This document shows, piece by piece, positions 1 through 5,489 of a stretch of 7,340 bases of DNA. The notes beneath the pieces are model-generated. The model was not told the DNA's origin. It ran no database searches and worked only from the letters and a program-made list of their open reading frames with translations. Within the stretch, counting starts at the first letter, position 1; each line of letters opens with the position of its first letter. The position numbers and the translations under genes are program-made. Source of the DNA: Actinomycetota bacterium (lineage in GTDB: Bacteria > Actinomycetota > Acidimicrobiia > Acidimicrobiales > Ilumatobacteraceae); assembly GCA_005793785.1 (NCBI GenBank), contig SXPW01000068.1, positions 1-7,340 on the forward strand, given 5' to 3'.

Positions 1-470
1 CGCATCGCCGAGATGCGTGGCTGATCGCAGCGAAACTCACCGGTTTCGTTGCCGCGTCGGAGTACGCGTTCAAGGAAGTCGATCGACTGCTCGTCGAGTT
101 GCTGACTGATGCTCTTCATCAACGGATTGCGCAACGCCTCACCCCACGCATCGATCCACAACATCCACTCCACGTCGTCGCTTCCCTCGGGGACGTAACT
201 CTCGATGAGACGCCACAGTTGCGCAGTGGCGGATTGCCCAAGTTCGATGTCGCGCTCCATCTCCGAGAGGTCCTTGCGCGCGTAGTACTCGAAGGCTGCA
301 GCCAGCAGCGCTTCCTTGCTGTCGAAGTGGTAGTGGATGAGGCTGTTGGAAACGTTCAGTCGCTTTGCCACGTCGGCGATCCGGGTACCCGCGAAACCGC
401 GGTCGATCACCACCTTGCACGTGGCCTCGAGAATCTCCACTCGTCGGGCCTCGACGGCGTATTTCTTCAC
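1..470 (-). CDS. TetR/AcrR-family transcriptional repressor (partial, C-terminus beyond window)
   Basis: My own minus-strand translation from GTG at 470-468 gives 156 open codons to the window edge. Residues 10-65 form the TetR-type DNA-binding domain: the helix-turn-helix lies in GTRIADVAKRLNVSNSLIHY (28-47), followed by the usual HFDSKEAL. The later part contains DVEWMLWIDAWGEALRNP and ends near GNETGEFRCD, resembling the ligand/dimer domain of BetI-like TetR proteins (family resemblance from memory). The usual length is about 190-210 residues, so some 40 residues are missing. GTG is the only possible start nearby because an in-frame TAA lies 9 bases upstream; AAGG at 481-478 could be a weak ribosome site or part of a -10 box. 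Members are dimeric repressors released by small ligands, and usually control themselves and a divergent neighbour. The target here is therefore probably its own gene and ctaA-liv, which is inference. The ligand is unknown. Confidence 0.9.
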   Translation of the reverse strand, partial: MKKYAVEARRVEILEATCKVVIDRGFAGTRIADVAKRLNVSNSLIHYHFDSKEALLAAAFEYYARKDLSEMERDIELGQSATAQLWRLIESYVPEGSDDVEWMLWIDAWGEALRNPLMKSISQQLDEQSIDFLERVLRRGNETGEFRCDQPRISAM

Positions 471-476
471 GAGGTG

Positions 477-482
477 ACCTTA
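477..482 (-). promoter_or_regulatory. Candidate -10 box (TAAGGT) of the TetR gene
   Basis: TAAGGT on the minus strand fits the actinobacterial -10 pattern TANNNT and ends 6 bases before the GTG start codon. If used, transcription would begin at or next to the start codon and give a leaderless mRNA. The same bases contain AAGG, which could instead be a weak Shine-Dalgarno, so the two readings compete. No convincing -35 hexamer is visible at 500-505. Confidence 0.35.
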
Positions 483-497
483 CTCACGGTGGGATGA

Positions 498-518
498 AAC
501 GATCGTGGCGACGTCGTT
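498..518. promoter_or_regulatory. Candidate operator: interrupted inverted repeat in the divergent promoter region
   Basis: Left arm AACGA-T-CGT (498-506) and right arm ACG-TCGTT (511-518) are complementary apart from one extra T, around a 4-base centre GGCG. The element includes the perfect palindromes ACGATCGT (499-506) and GACGTC (510-515). Its centre (about 508) coincides with the midpoint of the 471-545 intergenic gap, and it covers the expected -35 regions of both divergent promoters. That is where a TetR dimer would silence both genes. Function is inferred from position and symmetry only. Confidence 0.35.
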
Positions 519-531
519 CCCCCTGGGTACC

Positions 532-537
532 TAGCCT
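532..537 (+). promoter_or_regulatory. Candidate -10 box (TAGCCT) of ctaA and the liv operon
   Basis: TAGCCT fits TANNNT and lies 8 bases before the GTG start of ctaA, so the transcript would be leaderless or nearly so. The only Shine-Dalgarno-like bases are AGG at 539-541, just 4 bases from the start and too close for good initiation. The identical hexamer occurs upstream of the substrate-binding protein gene on the other strand (6829-6824), which supports it as a promoter element of this genome. No clear -35 box is visible. Confidence 0.4.
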
Positions 538-545
538 CAGGTCTC

Positions 546-1448
546 GTGTCCGCGCCTGACAACATCACGTCCACCGGTATCGGCCTCACGAGGTATCGGA
601 TCGTTGCTTGGTGTGCCTTCATCTCGCTCTACATCATCATCGTGACTGGTTCTCTGGTGAGGCTCACCGGGTCTGGGCTCGGTTGCGTCGATTGGCCGGC
701 ATGCAACGAGGAGCGCTTCGTCGATGTGACGTCGACGCATGCCGCCATCGAACAGATCAATCGATTATTCACCGGAGTGGTGGCGGCCAGCGTCATCGTT
801 GCAGCATTGGCCGCACTGGCCATCCGTCCGCGAAATCGGCAGATCGGTCGTTTTGCTTCGTTGCTCGTCGTCGGCGTGATTGGTCAGGTGGTACTCGGCG
901 GAATCGTCGTCCTGACGGGTTTGCACCCCTTGGCGAACATGGGGCACTTCGTCTTGTCGGTGCTCCTCATGACGTGGGCGTATTGGTTGCTCGTGGAAGT
1001 GCGACGTGCTCGCGACGGACGACCGTTCCAACCCACCGCCGAGCCCGTCACAACGCTCCTGGTTCGGGGACTCGTGGTCTTGGTGGCCATCGCGATCGTA
1101 ACGGGAACCGTCGTCACCGGATCGGGACCGCACGCGGGGGACGAAACGGCGATGCGCTTTCCTTTCCTCTTGACGACGGTTGCACGTATCCATGGCGGCA
1201 GCGTGCTCGTCACGTTGGTCTGTGCCGTGTTGCTCGGAGTGTTGTTGCGAGGATCTACGCGTGTTGAACTGCGGCGCGCATTCGAGACGTTCCTTTTCGT
1301 CGCATTGCTGCAGGCGGGTGTGGGGTACCTGCAGTATTTCACCGGAGTGCCCATCCTCCTGGTTGCCGTCCACATCGCCCTGAGTATTGCGGTGTGGTTG
1401 TGCGCGCTCCGTCTCAACGGGCGTTTGTACGAGGTTGTGGCACACTAG
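546..1448 (+). CDS. ctaA: Heme A synthase (CtaA/COX15 family)
   Basis: The 300-residue product is a polytopic membrane protein of CtaA type, which oxidises the C8 methyl of heme O to the formyl of heme A for aa3-type cytochrome oxidase. The length fits bacterial CtaA, with about eight hydrophobic helices in two homologous halves. Visible marks are VRLTGSGLGC (38-47); the first-loop cysteine pair in GCVDWPAC (Cys47, Cys53), matching the redox pair of Bacillus CtaA; Glu69 in IEQINR; His134 in NMGHF; GSGPHAGDETAMR (192-204); His216 in RIHGG; and His276 in VHIALS. His134, His216 and His276 match three of the four heme-ligand histidines. The fourth position, four residues into the E-x-x-H-R motif, is Asn72. 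The second-half loop lacks a cysteine pair. The GTG start has almost no Shine-Dalgarno, and a -10-like TAGCCT lies just upstream, so a leaderless transcript is possible. The gene heads the apparent liv operon. Confidence 0.93.
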   Translation: MSAPDNITSTGIGLTRYRIVAWCAFISLYIIIVTGSLVRLTGSGLGCVDWPACNEERFVDVTSTHAAIEQINRLFTGVVAASVIVAALAALAIRPRNRQIGRFASLLVVGVIGQVVLGGIVVLTGLHPLANMGHFVLSVLLMTWAYWLLVEVRRARDGRPFQPTAEPVTTLLVRGLVVLVAIAIVTGTVVTGSGPHAGDETAMRFPFLLTTVARIHGGSVLVTLVCAVLLGVLLRGSTRVELRRAFETFLFVALLQAGVGYLQYFTGVPILLVAVHIALSIAVWLCALRLNGRLYEVVAH

Positions 1449-1452
1449 AACG

Positions 1453-2790
1453 ATGCCAAAATCGAGGATTGGGCGGTGGCTCCTCTTCGTTCTATTGTCG
1501 CTGTCGGGACTTGGTTTCGGTCGATTCGCTTCGGCTGAGGTATCGGACGATCTCGGAGTAATCGGTCAGCTGCAATACACGGATGCCGTCGGCGCAAAGG
1601 TGCTCGTCGAGGGTGTCAGTCTTGCCATTGACGACGTCGGTTCGGCGGTGTCGGGGAAGGACGGAACGTTCCGTATTCCGGTTCCCGCGCCCGGTGAGTA
1701 CACCATCGTGCTCGATTCCGCGACGTTGCCAACCGGCGTGGTTCTGCGGGAGGCTGAGCGAGCGTCGCTCGTGGCCAAGGTCAGTGAAAACGGTGACCAG
1801 CGCGTCATCTTTCCCCTCATTCTCGGCGACTCGGTGGTGGCCTCGGCCGAGAACAACTTTTCGGTTCGCCGTATCAGTCAGCTCACCTTGGAGGGCATCA
1901 AACTCGGCTTGTACCTGGCGATGGCGGCGATCGGCTTGTCGCTCATCTTCGGTACGACGGGACTCGTGAACTTCGCGCATGCCGAACTCATCACCTGGGG
2001 AACGTTGATGGCGTACTTCTTCAACGTGTACGGCTTGGTGGGTACCTTCGGATTCCTGTCGTTCCTACCTGCCCCGTTCGGAAGCGGCGTCAATTTCATC
2101 GTGGCGACACTGCTCGCGACCGTTGCTGGTGGTGTGCTCGGCTACGTGCTGAATCGGGTGGTGTTTCGCACCTCGCGCAACGCGGGGGTGTCGTTGCTGG
2201 CCCAGATGGTGATGACCATCGGGCTCTCCATCTTCCTTCGCTACGTCTTCGTCTACTTCTTCGGCAGTCGTTACCGCGTGTACCTCGATTACGCCTCGCA
2301 ACGAGCGAACACGTTCTGGGGAATGGAATTGACCAGTCGCGACGCCGTCGCGATGGCGGTGTCGGTGGTCATCCTCGTCGCGGTGGGGCTCGGTCTCACG
2401 CGAACCAAGACTGGCCGCGCGATGCGTGCCGTCTCCGACAATCGGGATCTCGCCGAATCATCGGGTATCAACGTGGAGAAGGTCATCTCCCAGGTGTGGA
2501 TCTTCGGCGCTGCATTGGCTGCGCTCTCCGGTACGTTCTTCGGCTTCGACACCGTCAAGTGGGATCTCGGCACACGAATCCTCCTCCTGGTTTTCGCCGC
2601 GGTCACGCTCGGGGGATTGGGAACATCGTTCGGCGCGCTCGTCGGCGCCCTCATCGTCGGTGTGGTCATCAACTGGTCGACGCTCGTCATCGACACCGAG
2701 TTGAAGAACATGACCGCCCTCATCGTGTTGATCCTCGCCCTTCTCCTGCGTCCGCAGGGCATCCTCGGCAAGAAGCAAAGGATCGGCTGA
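1453..2790 (+). CDS. livH: LivH-type ABC permease with exported N-terminal beta-sandwich domain
   Basis: The 445-residue product is much longer than typical LivH (about 290-310). Residues 1-28 look like a signal peptide: basic KSRIGR, a hydrophobic stretch and FASA|E. Residues 34-122 resemble a carboxypeptidase-regulatory/transthyretin-like beta-sandwich, seen best in SGKDGTFRIPVPAPGEYTIV (67-86). The permease begins near 143 with LTLEGIKLGLYLAMAAIGLS (144-163), the family mark GLVNFAHAEL (170-179), and the cytoplasmic coupling loop GRAMRAVSDNRDLAESSGIN (321-340) that contacts the ATPases. It ends LRPQGILGKK, as usual for HAAT permeases. ATG at 1453 lies 4 bases after the ctaA stop and was chosen because it gives a clean signal peptide; upstream in-frame starts lie inside ctaA. 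No good ribosome site is visible, so translational coupling to ctaA is likely. Role: one half of the membrane channel for amino acids or amide-like solutes. Substrate is not readable. Confidence 0.9.
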   Translation: MPKSRIGRWLLFVLLSLSGLGFGRFASAEVSDDLGVIGQLQYTDAVGAKVLVEGVSLAIDDVGSAVSGKDGTFRIPVPAPGEYTIVLDSATLPTGVVLREAERASLVAKVSENGDQRVIFPLILGDSVVASAENNFSVRRISQLTLEGIKLGLYLAMAAIGLSLIFGTTGLVNFAHAELITWGTLMAYFFNVYGLVGTFGFLSFLPAPFGSGVNFIVATLLATVAGGVLGYVLNRVVFRTSRNAGVSLLAQMVMTIGLSIFLRYVFVYFFGSRYRVYLDYASQRANTFWGMELTSRDAVAMAVSVVILVAVGLGLTRTKTGRAMRAVSDNRDLAESSGINVEKVISQVWIFGAALAALSGTFFGFDTVKWDLGTRILLLVFAAVTLGGLGTSFGALVGALIVGVVINWSTLVIDTELKNMTALIVLILALLLRPQGILGKKQRIG

Positions 2791-2791
2791 C

Positions 2792-3796
2792 GTGGACTGG
2801 GGGTTCATTCTCGAACGCACCTTTTCGGCGATGATCGGCCCGGAGGTGATGGTGTACGCACTCGCGGCGGTCGGGTTGAACGTCCACTTCGGATACACGG
2901 GGCTCATGAATTTCGGTCAGGTCGGTTTCATGGCGGCCGGGGCATACGGCGTTGGCGTGACGGTGTTCTGGCTGGAGTGGAACTTCTGGGTGGGCATCTT
3001 CTTCACCTTCGTGTACGCCGCGGTGTTGGCGCTGTTGCTCGGTATTCCCACCCTGCGATTGCGTGCCGATTATCTCTCGTTGGTGACCATCGCAGCGTCG
3101 GAAACCATTCGACTGCTGGCGCGCTCACGCGTCATGCAACCGATCACCGGTGGTGTCGAAGGTGTGAATCAATTCGCGGGACCGTTCTACGATTTGAGTC
3201 CGTTCAAGTTGGGGGAGTTCTACTCGTTCGGACCCTTCAAGTACCTCGGACGCGACGTGTGGGTATTGCTCGTGGGCTGGACCATTTTGTTGCTCACGAC
3301 CTTGATGGTGCGGCAACTGATGCGCTCGCCATGGGGACGAACGCTTCGCGCCATTCGGGAAGATGAAGATGCCTCCCGGGCGCTCGGTAAGAACGCGTAC
3401 TACTACAAGATGCAGGCACTCATGCTGGGTGGAATCATCGGTGGCGTCGCCGGCACGTTGCAGGTGATTCAGAAGGCATCGGTACAAGCCGACACGTTCA
3501 ACCCGGTCATCACCTTCACGATTTGGACGATCCTCATCATCGGCGGACCCGGCCGAGTGTGGTCCCCGATCGTCGGTTCATCGATCTATTGGACGTTGAT
3601 CGTCTTCATCGAGAACACGCTTCGACAGTTGCCTCCCGGCGTTCGTACGACCCTGGAGGACACGGTGCAATTGTCCGACTTCAACATCGCGATGCTGCGA
3701 TTCATCCTCGTGGGAATCGGGCTCCTGCTCCTCGCGCGGTTCCGTCCACAAGGAATCTTCGGCTCACGAGAGGAGATGGCCCTTGACCGTCGCTGA
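2792..3796 (+). CDS. livM: LivM-type branched-chain amino acid ABC transporter permease
   Basis: This 334-residue membrane protein is the second permease half. LivM marks are GYTGLMNFGQVGFMAAGAY (34-52), LRADYLSLVTIAASETIR (90-107), the glycine-rich TGGVEGVNQF (119-128), and the coupling loop SPWGRTLRAIREDEDASRAL (179-198) facing the ATPases. It ends in FRPQGIFGSREE, typical for the family. Length fits solo LivM (about 320-360; some members such as E. coli LivM are longer), with no extra N-terminal domain, unlike its LivH partner. GTG at 2792 follows the livH stop by one base. AAAGGA at 2777-2782 gives a ribosome site 9 bases away. The last 14 bases overlap livG. It should pair with LivH in the membrane and receive solute from the lipoprotein encoded on the other strand at 5490-6770. 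Confidence 0.94.
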   Translation: MDWGFILERTFSAMIGPEVMVYALAAVGLNVHFGYTGLMNFGQVGFMAAGAYGVGVTVFWLEWNFWVGIFFTFVYAAVLALLLGIPTLRLRADYLSLVTIAASETIRLLARSRVMQPITGGVEGVNQFAGPFYDLSPFKLGEFYSFGPFKYLGRDVWVLLVGWTILLLTTLMVRQLMRSPWGRTLRAIREDEDASRALGKNAYYYKMQALMLGGIIGGVAGTLQVIQKASVQADTFNPVITFTIWTILIIGGPGRVWSPIVGSSIYWTLIVFIENTLRQLPPGVRTTLEDTVQLSDFNIAMLRFILVGIGLLLLARFRPQGIFGSREEMALDRR

Positions 3797-4607
3797 TTCG
3801 TCCATCGCCCAGTCGGACGCTCCCATCGTGACTGCTACGGGAGTGGTCAAGTCGTTCGGAGGTTTGCGGGCCGTCGATGTCGAGCGACTGGAGATTCGAC
3901 GCAACAAGATCACCGCGTTGATCGGACCGAATGGTGCCGGAAAGACGACGTTCTTCAACTTGCTGACGGGTTTCGATCAGGTTGACGAGGGCGAGGTGAC
4001 ACTCGACGGCGAAGTCATCACCGGAACACCGCCGCACCGACTCGCAGCCAAAGGTATGGTTCGCACGTTCCAGTTGACCAAGGCCCTCGCGAAGCTTTCG
4101 ACGATCGAAAACATGAAATTGGGAGCCCTCGACCAACGGGGGGAGAAGTTCTGGTCGGCCCTCATCCCGGGGTCGTGGTCCGCGCAGGAGCGTGAAATCG
4201 AGGTTCGGGCCGACGCCGTGTTGAAGCGGTTCAACCTCACGCACATGCGCGATGAGTATGCCGGAACGATGTCCGGCGGACAGCGCAAGCTGCTCGAGAT
4301 GGCCCGCGCATTGATGACCGACCCGCGTGTGGTGATGTTGGACGAACCGATGGCCGGCGTCAACCCGGCGCTCGCCCAGAGTTTGCTTGAACTCATCAAA
4401 TTGCTGCCTGGGGAAGGTCGAACGGTCATCTTCGTCGAGCACAACATGGACGTGGTGCAGGAGATCGCAGATTGGGTGGTGGTGATGGCCGAGGGTCGAA
4501 TCATCGCCGAGGGAACCCCCGTCGAGATTCGCTCCAACAAGGCGGTCGTCGACGCGTACCTGGGTGCGCACCACGGTTCGGATCTGTCGAAGGTGGAGTT
4601 GGCATGA
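3783..4607 (+). CDS. livG: LivG-type ABC transporter ATP-binding protein
   Basis: The 274-residue cytoplasmic ATPase is one of two that drive the LivHM channel. Walker A is GPNGAGKTT (48-56), the Q-loop Gln97 is in VRTFQLTKAL, the signature is MSGGQRKLLEMARAL (163-177), Walker B is VVMLDEP (183-189), and the H-loop is FVEHNMD with His220. The long insert between Q-loop and signature (about 115-160) and the C-terminal AEGTPVEIRSNKAVVDAYLG are LivG features. The start is TTG at 3783, 14 bases inside livM. It is supported by GAGAGGAG (3768-3775) about 7 bases upstream, the best ribosome site in the operon. GTG at 3828 (residue 16) is a possible but less well supported alternative that keeps all motifs. 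All catalytic residues are intact. Confidence 0.94.
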   Translation: MTVADSSIAQSDAPIVTATGVVKSFGGLRAVDVERLEIRRNKITALIGPNGAGKTTFFNLLTGFDQVDEGEVTLDGEVITGTPPHRLAAKGMVRTFQLTKALAKLSTIENMKLGALDQRGEKFWSALIPGSWSAQEREIEVRADAVLKRFNLTHMRDEYAGTMSGGQRKLLEMARALMTDPRVVMLDEPMAGVNPALAQSLLELIKLLPGEGRTVIFVEHNMDVVQEIADWVVVMAEGRIIAEGTPVEIRSNKAVVDAYLGAHHGSDLSKVELA

Positions 4608-5353
4608 CGACCGCAACAGGAGTTGCCGAGAGCCGTGAGGTTCTGCTCGAAGCGCGCAACTTGACGGCAGGGTACACACCCGGGGTCAACATCCTCAACG
4701 ACTGCTCGTTGACCCTGCACCGCGGGGAGCTCGTCGGCCTCATCGGGCCCAACGGTGCTGGGAAGAGCACGCTGCTGAAGTCGTTGTTCGGTCTCCTGTC
4801 GGTGCAATCCGGGGTCATCACTCACCGTGGTGAATCGATCGTCGGCAAGGCAGCACACGAGCTGGTGGAACGAGGTATCGGATACGTGCCCCAACGGGAC
4901 AACGTCTTCCCCTCGCTCACCATCATGGAGAACTTGGAGATGGGGATCTACCTCAAGCCGAAGCAGTTTCGCGAACGCGCCGAATTCGTCCAGAACATGT
5001 TTCCGAGACTCGCCGAGCGCCGGAGTCAGCGGGCGGGATCCCTCTCGGGCGGGGAACGCCAGATGTTGGCGATGGGTCGAGCACTGATGATGAATCCCGA
5101 AATCGTGCTCCTTGACGAACCCTCGGCGGGACTGTCGCCCGTCCTCCAAGACCAGGTCTTCGTGCGAACCCGCGAGATCAACAAGGCCGGAGTCTCCGTA
5201 GTGATGGTGGAACAGAATGCGCGTCGATGTTTGCAAATCTGCAGTCGGGGATACGTGCTCGATCAGGGCACCAACGCGTACACCGACACGGGTGAGAGGC
5301 TCCTCACCGACCCGAAGGTGATCGAGTTGTACTTGGGGACCTTGGCGTCCTAA
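4604..5353 (+). CDS. livF: LivF-type ABC transporter ATP-binding protein
   Basis: The 249-residue product is the second ATPase. Walker A is GPNGAGKST (48-56), the Q-loop Gln97 is in YVPQRDNVFPSLTIMENLEM, the signature is LSGGERQMLAMGRAL (147-161), and Walker B is IVLLDEPSAGLSP (167-179). The switch position reads VEQNA, with Gln204 replacing the usual His, which is normal for LivF. The YVPQ...VFPSLT and PSAGLSP wording separates LivF from LivG. The reading frame is open upstream to 4472, but that part overlaps livG and is not LivF-like. ATG at 4604 overlaps the livG stop in an ATGA arrangement, with AAGGTGGAG (4590-4598) as ribosome site. This is the last gene of the operon; a convergent hairpin lies about 90 bases downstream. 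Confidence 0.95.
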   Translation: MTTATGVAESREVLLEARNLTAGYTPGVNILNDCSLTLHRGELVGLIGPNGAGKSTLLKSLFGLLSVQSGVITHRGESIVGKAAHELVERGIGYVPQRDNVFPSLTIMENLEMGIYLKPKQFRERAEFVQNMFPRLAERRSQRAGSLSGGERQMLAMGRALMMNPEIVLLDEPSAGLSPVLQDQVFVRTREINKAGVSVVMVEQNARRCLQICSRGYVLDQGTNAYTDTGERLLTDPKVIELYLGTLAS

Positions 5354-5434
5354 TTACGAGATCCGCCGCCCGAGTCAGGTGGCACGGTCACATGAATGTG
5401 TGGTTTGCAGCGGCGTCGACCCAAGAGGGGGTAC
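5354..5434. other. Convergent intergenic spacer after livF
   Basis: This gap between the livF stop and the shared terminator carries no gene that I can support. The only structure noticed is a short palindrome, CACAT-GA-ATGTG (5389-5400), whose 2-base centre is too small for a stable RNA loop. It has no promoter or gene beside it that would suggest an operator. Confidence 0.4.
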
Positions 5435-5468
5435 AAAAGAAAAACCCCGCCCGGTTTCCCGGGCGGGG
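5435..5468 (-). terminator. Rho-independent terminator of the substrate-binding protein gene (possibly bidirectional)
   Basis: CCCCGCCCGG (5445-5454) and CCGGGCGGGG (5459-5468) form a perfect 10-bp, almost all G-C stem around a 4-base loop. Read on the minus strand, the loop is GAAA, a stable GNRA tetraloop, and the stem is followed directly by TTTTTCTTTT (5444-5435), a classic terminator. It lies 21 bases after the TGA of the binding-protein gene. For plus-strand transcripts from livF the tail is only CCTTCCTTTA, so termination there should be weaker. Confidence 0.93.
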
Positions 5469-5489
5469 CCTTCCTTTACTGAGACGAAC

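Noticed and set aside
99..497. A plus-strand open frame across the left end.
   Set aside because: The minus-strand frame from 470 gives an unmistakable TetR helix-turn-helix. The plus-strand protein has no family features and would collide with the promoter region.
525..531. GGGTACC near the ctaA promoter, also found near the receptor promoter (6814-6820).
   Set aside because: The same string occurs inside several coding regions (for example near 384, 1323 and 2040), so it is common here and not a specific motif.
765..1445. A minus-strand open frame opposite ctaA.
   Set aside because: It is a hydrophilic, compositionally biased shadow of a membrane-protein gene with no recognisable motif.
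5213..5227. Gln instead of His at the switch (H-loop) position of LivF.
   Set aside because: VEQNA is the normal wording for LivF-type ATPases, so it is not a defect.
3702..5236. Two long overlapping minus-strand open frames opposite livG and livF.
   Set aside because: They mirror the ATPase coding frames, are rich in His/Arg/Asp as expected for shadows, and have no plausible ribosome sites or domains.
5389..5400. Short palindrome CACAT-GA-ATGTG in the convergent gap.
   Set aside because: It has 5-base arms, a 2-base centre and no promoter nearby, so chance is a sufficient explanation.
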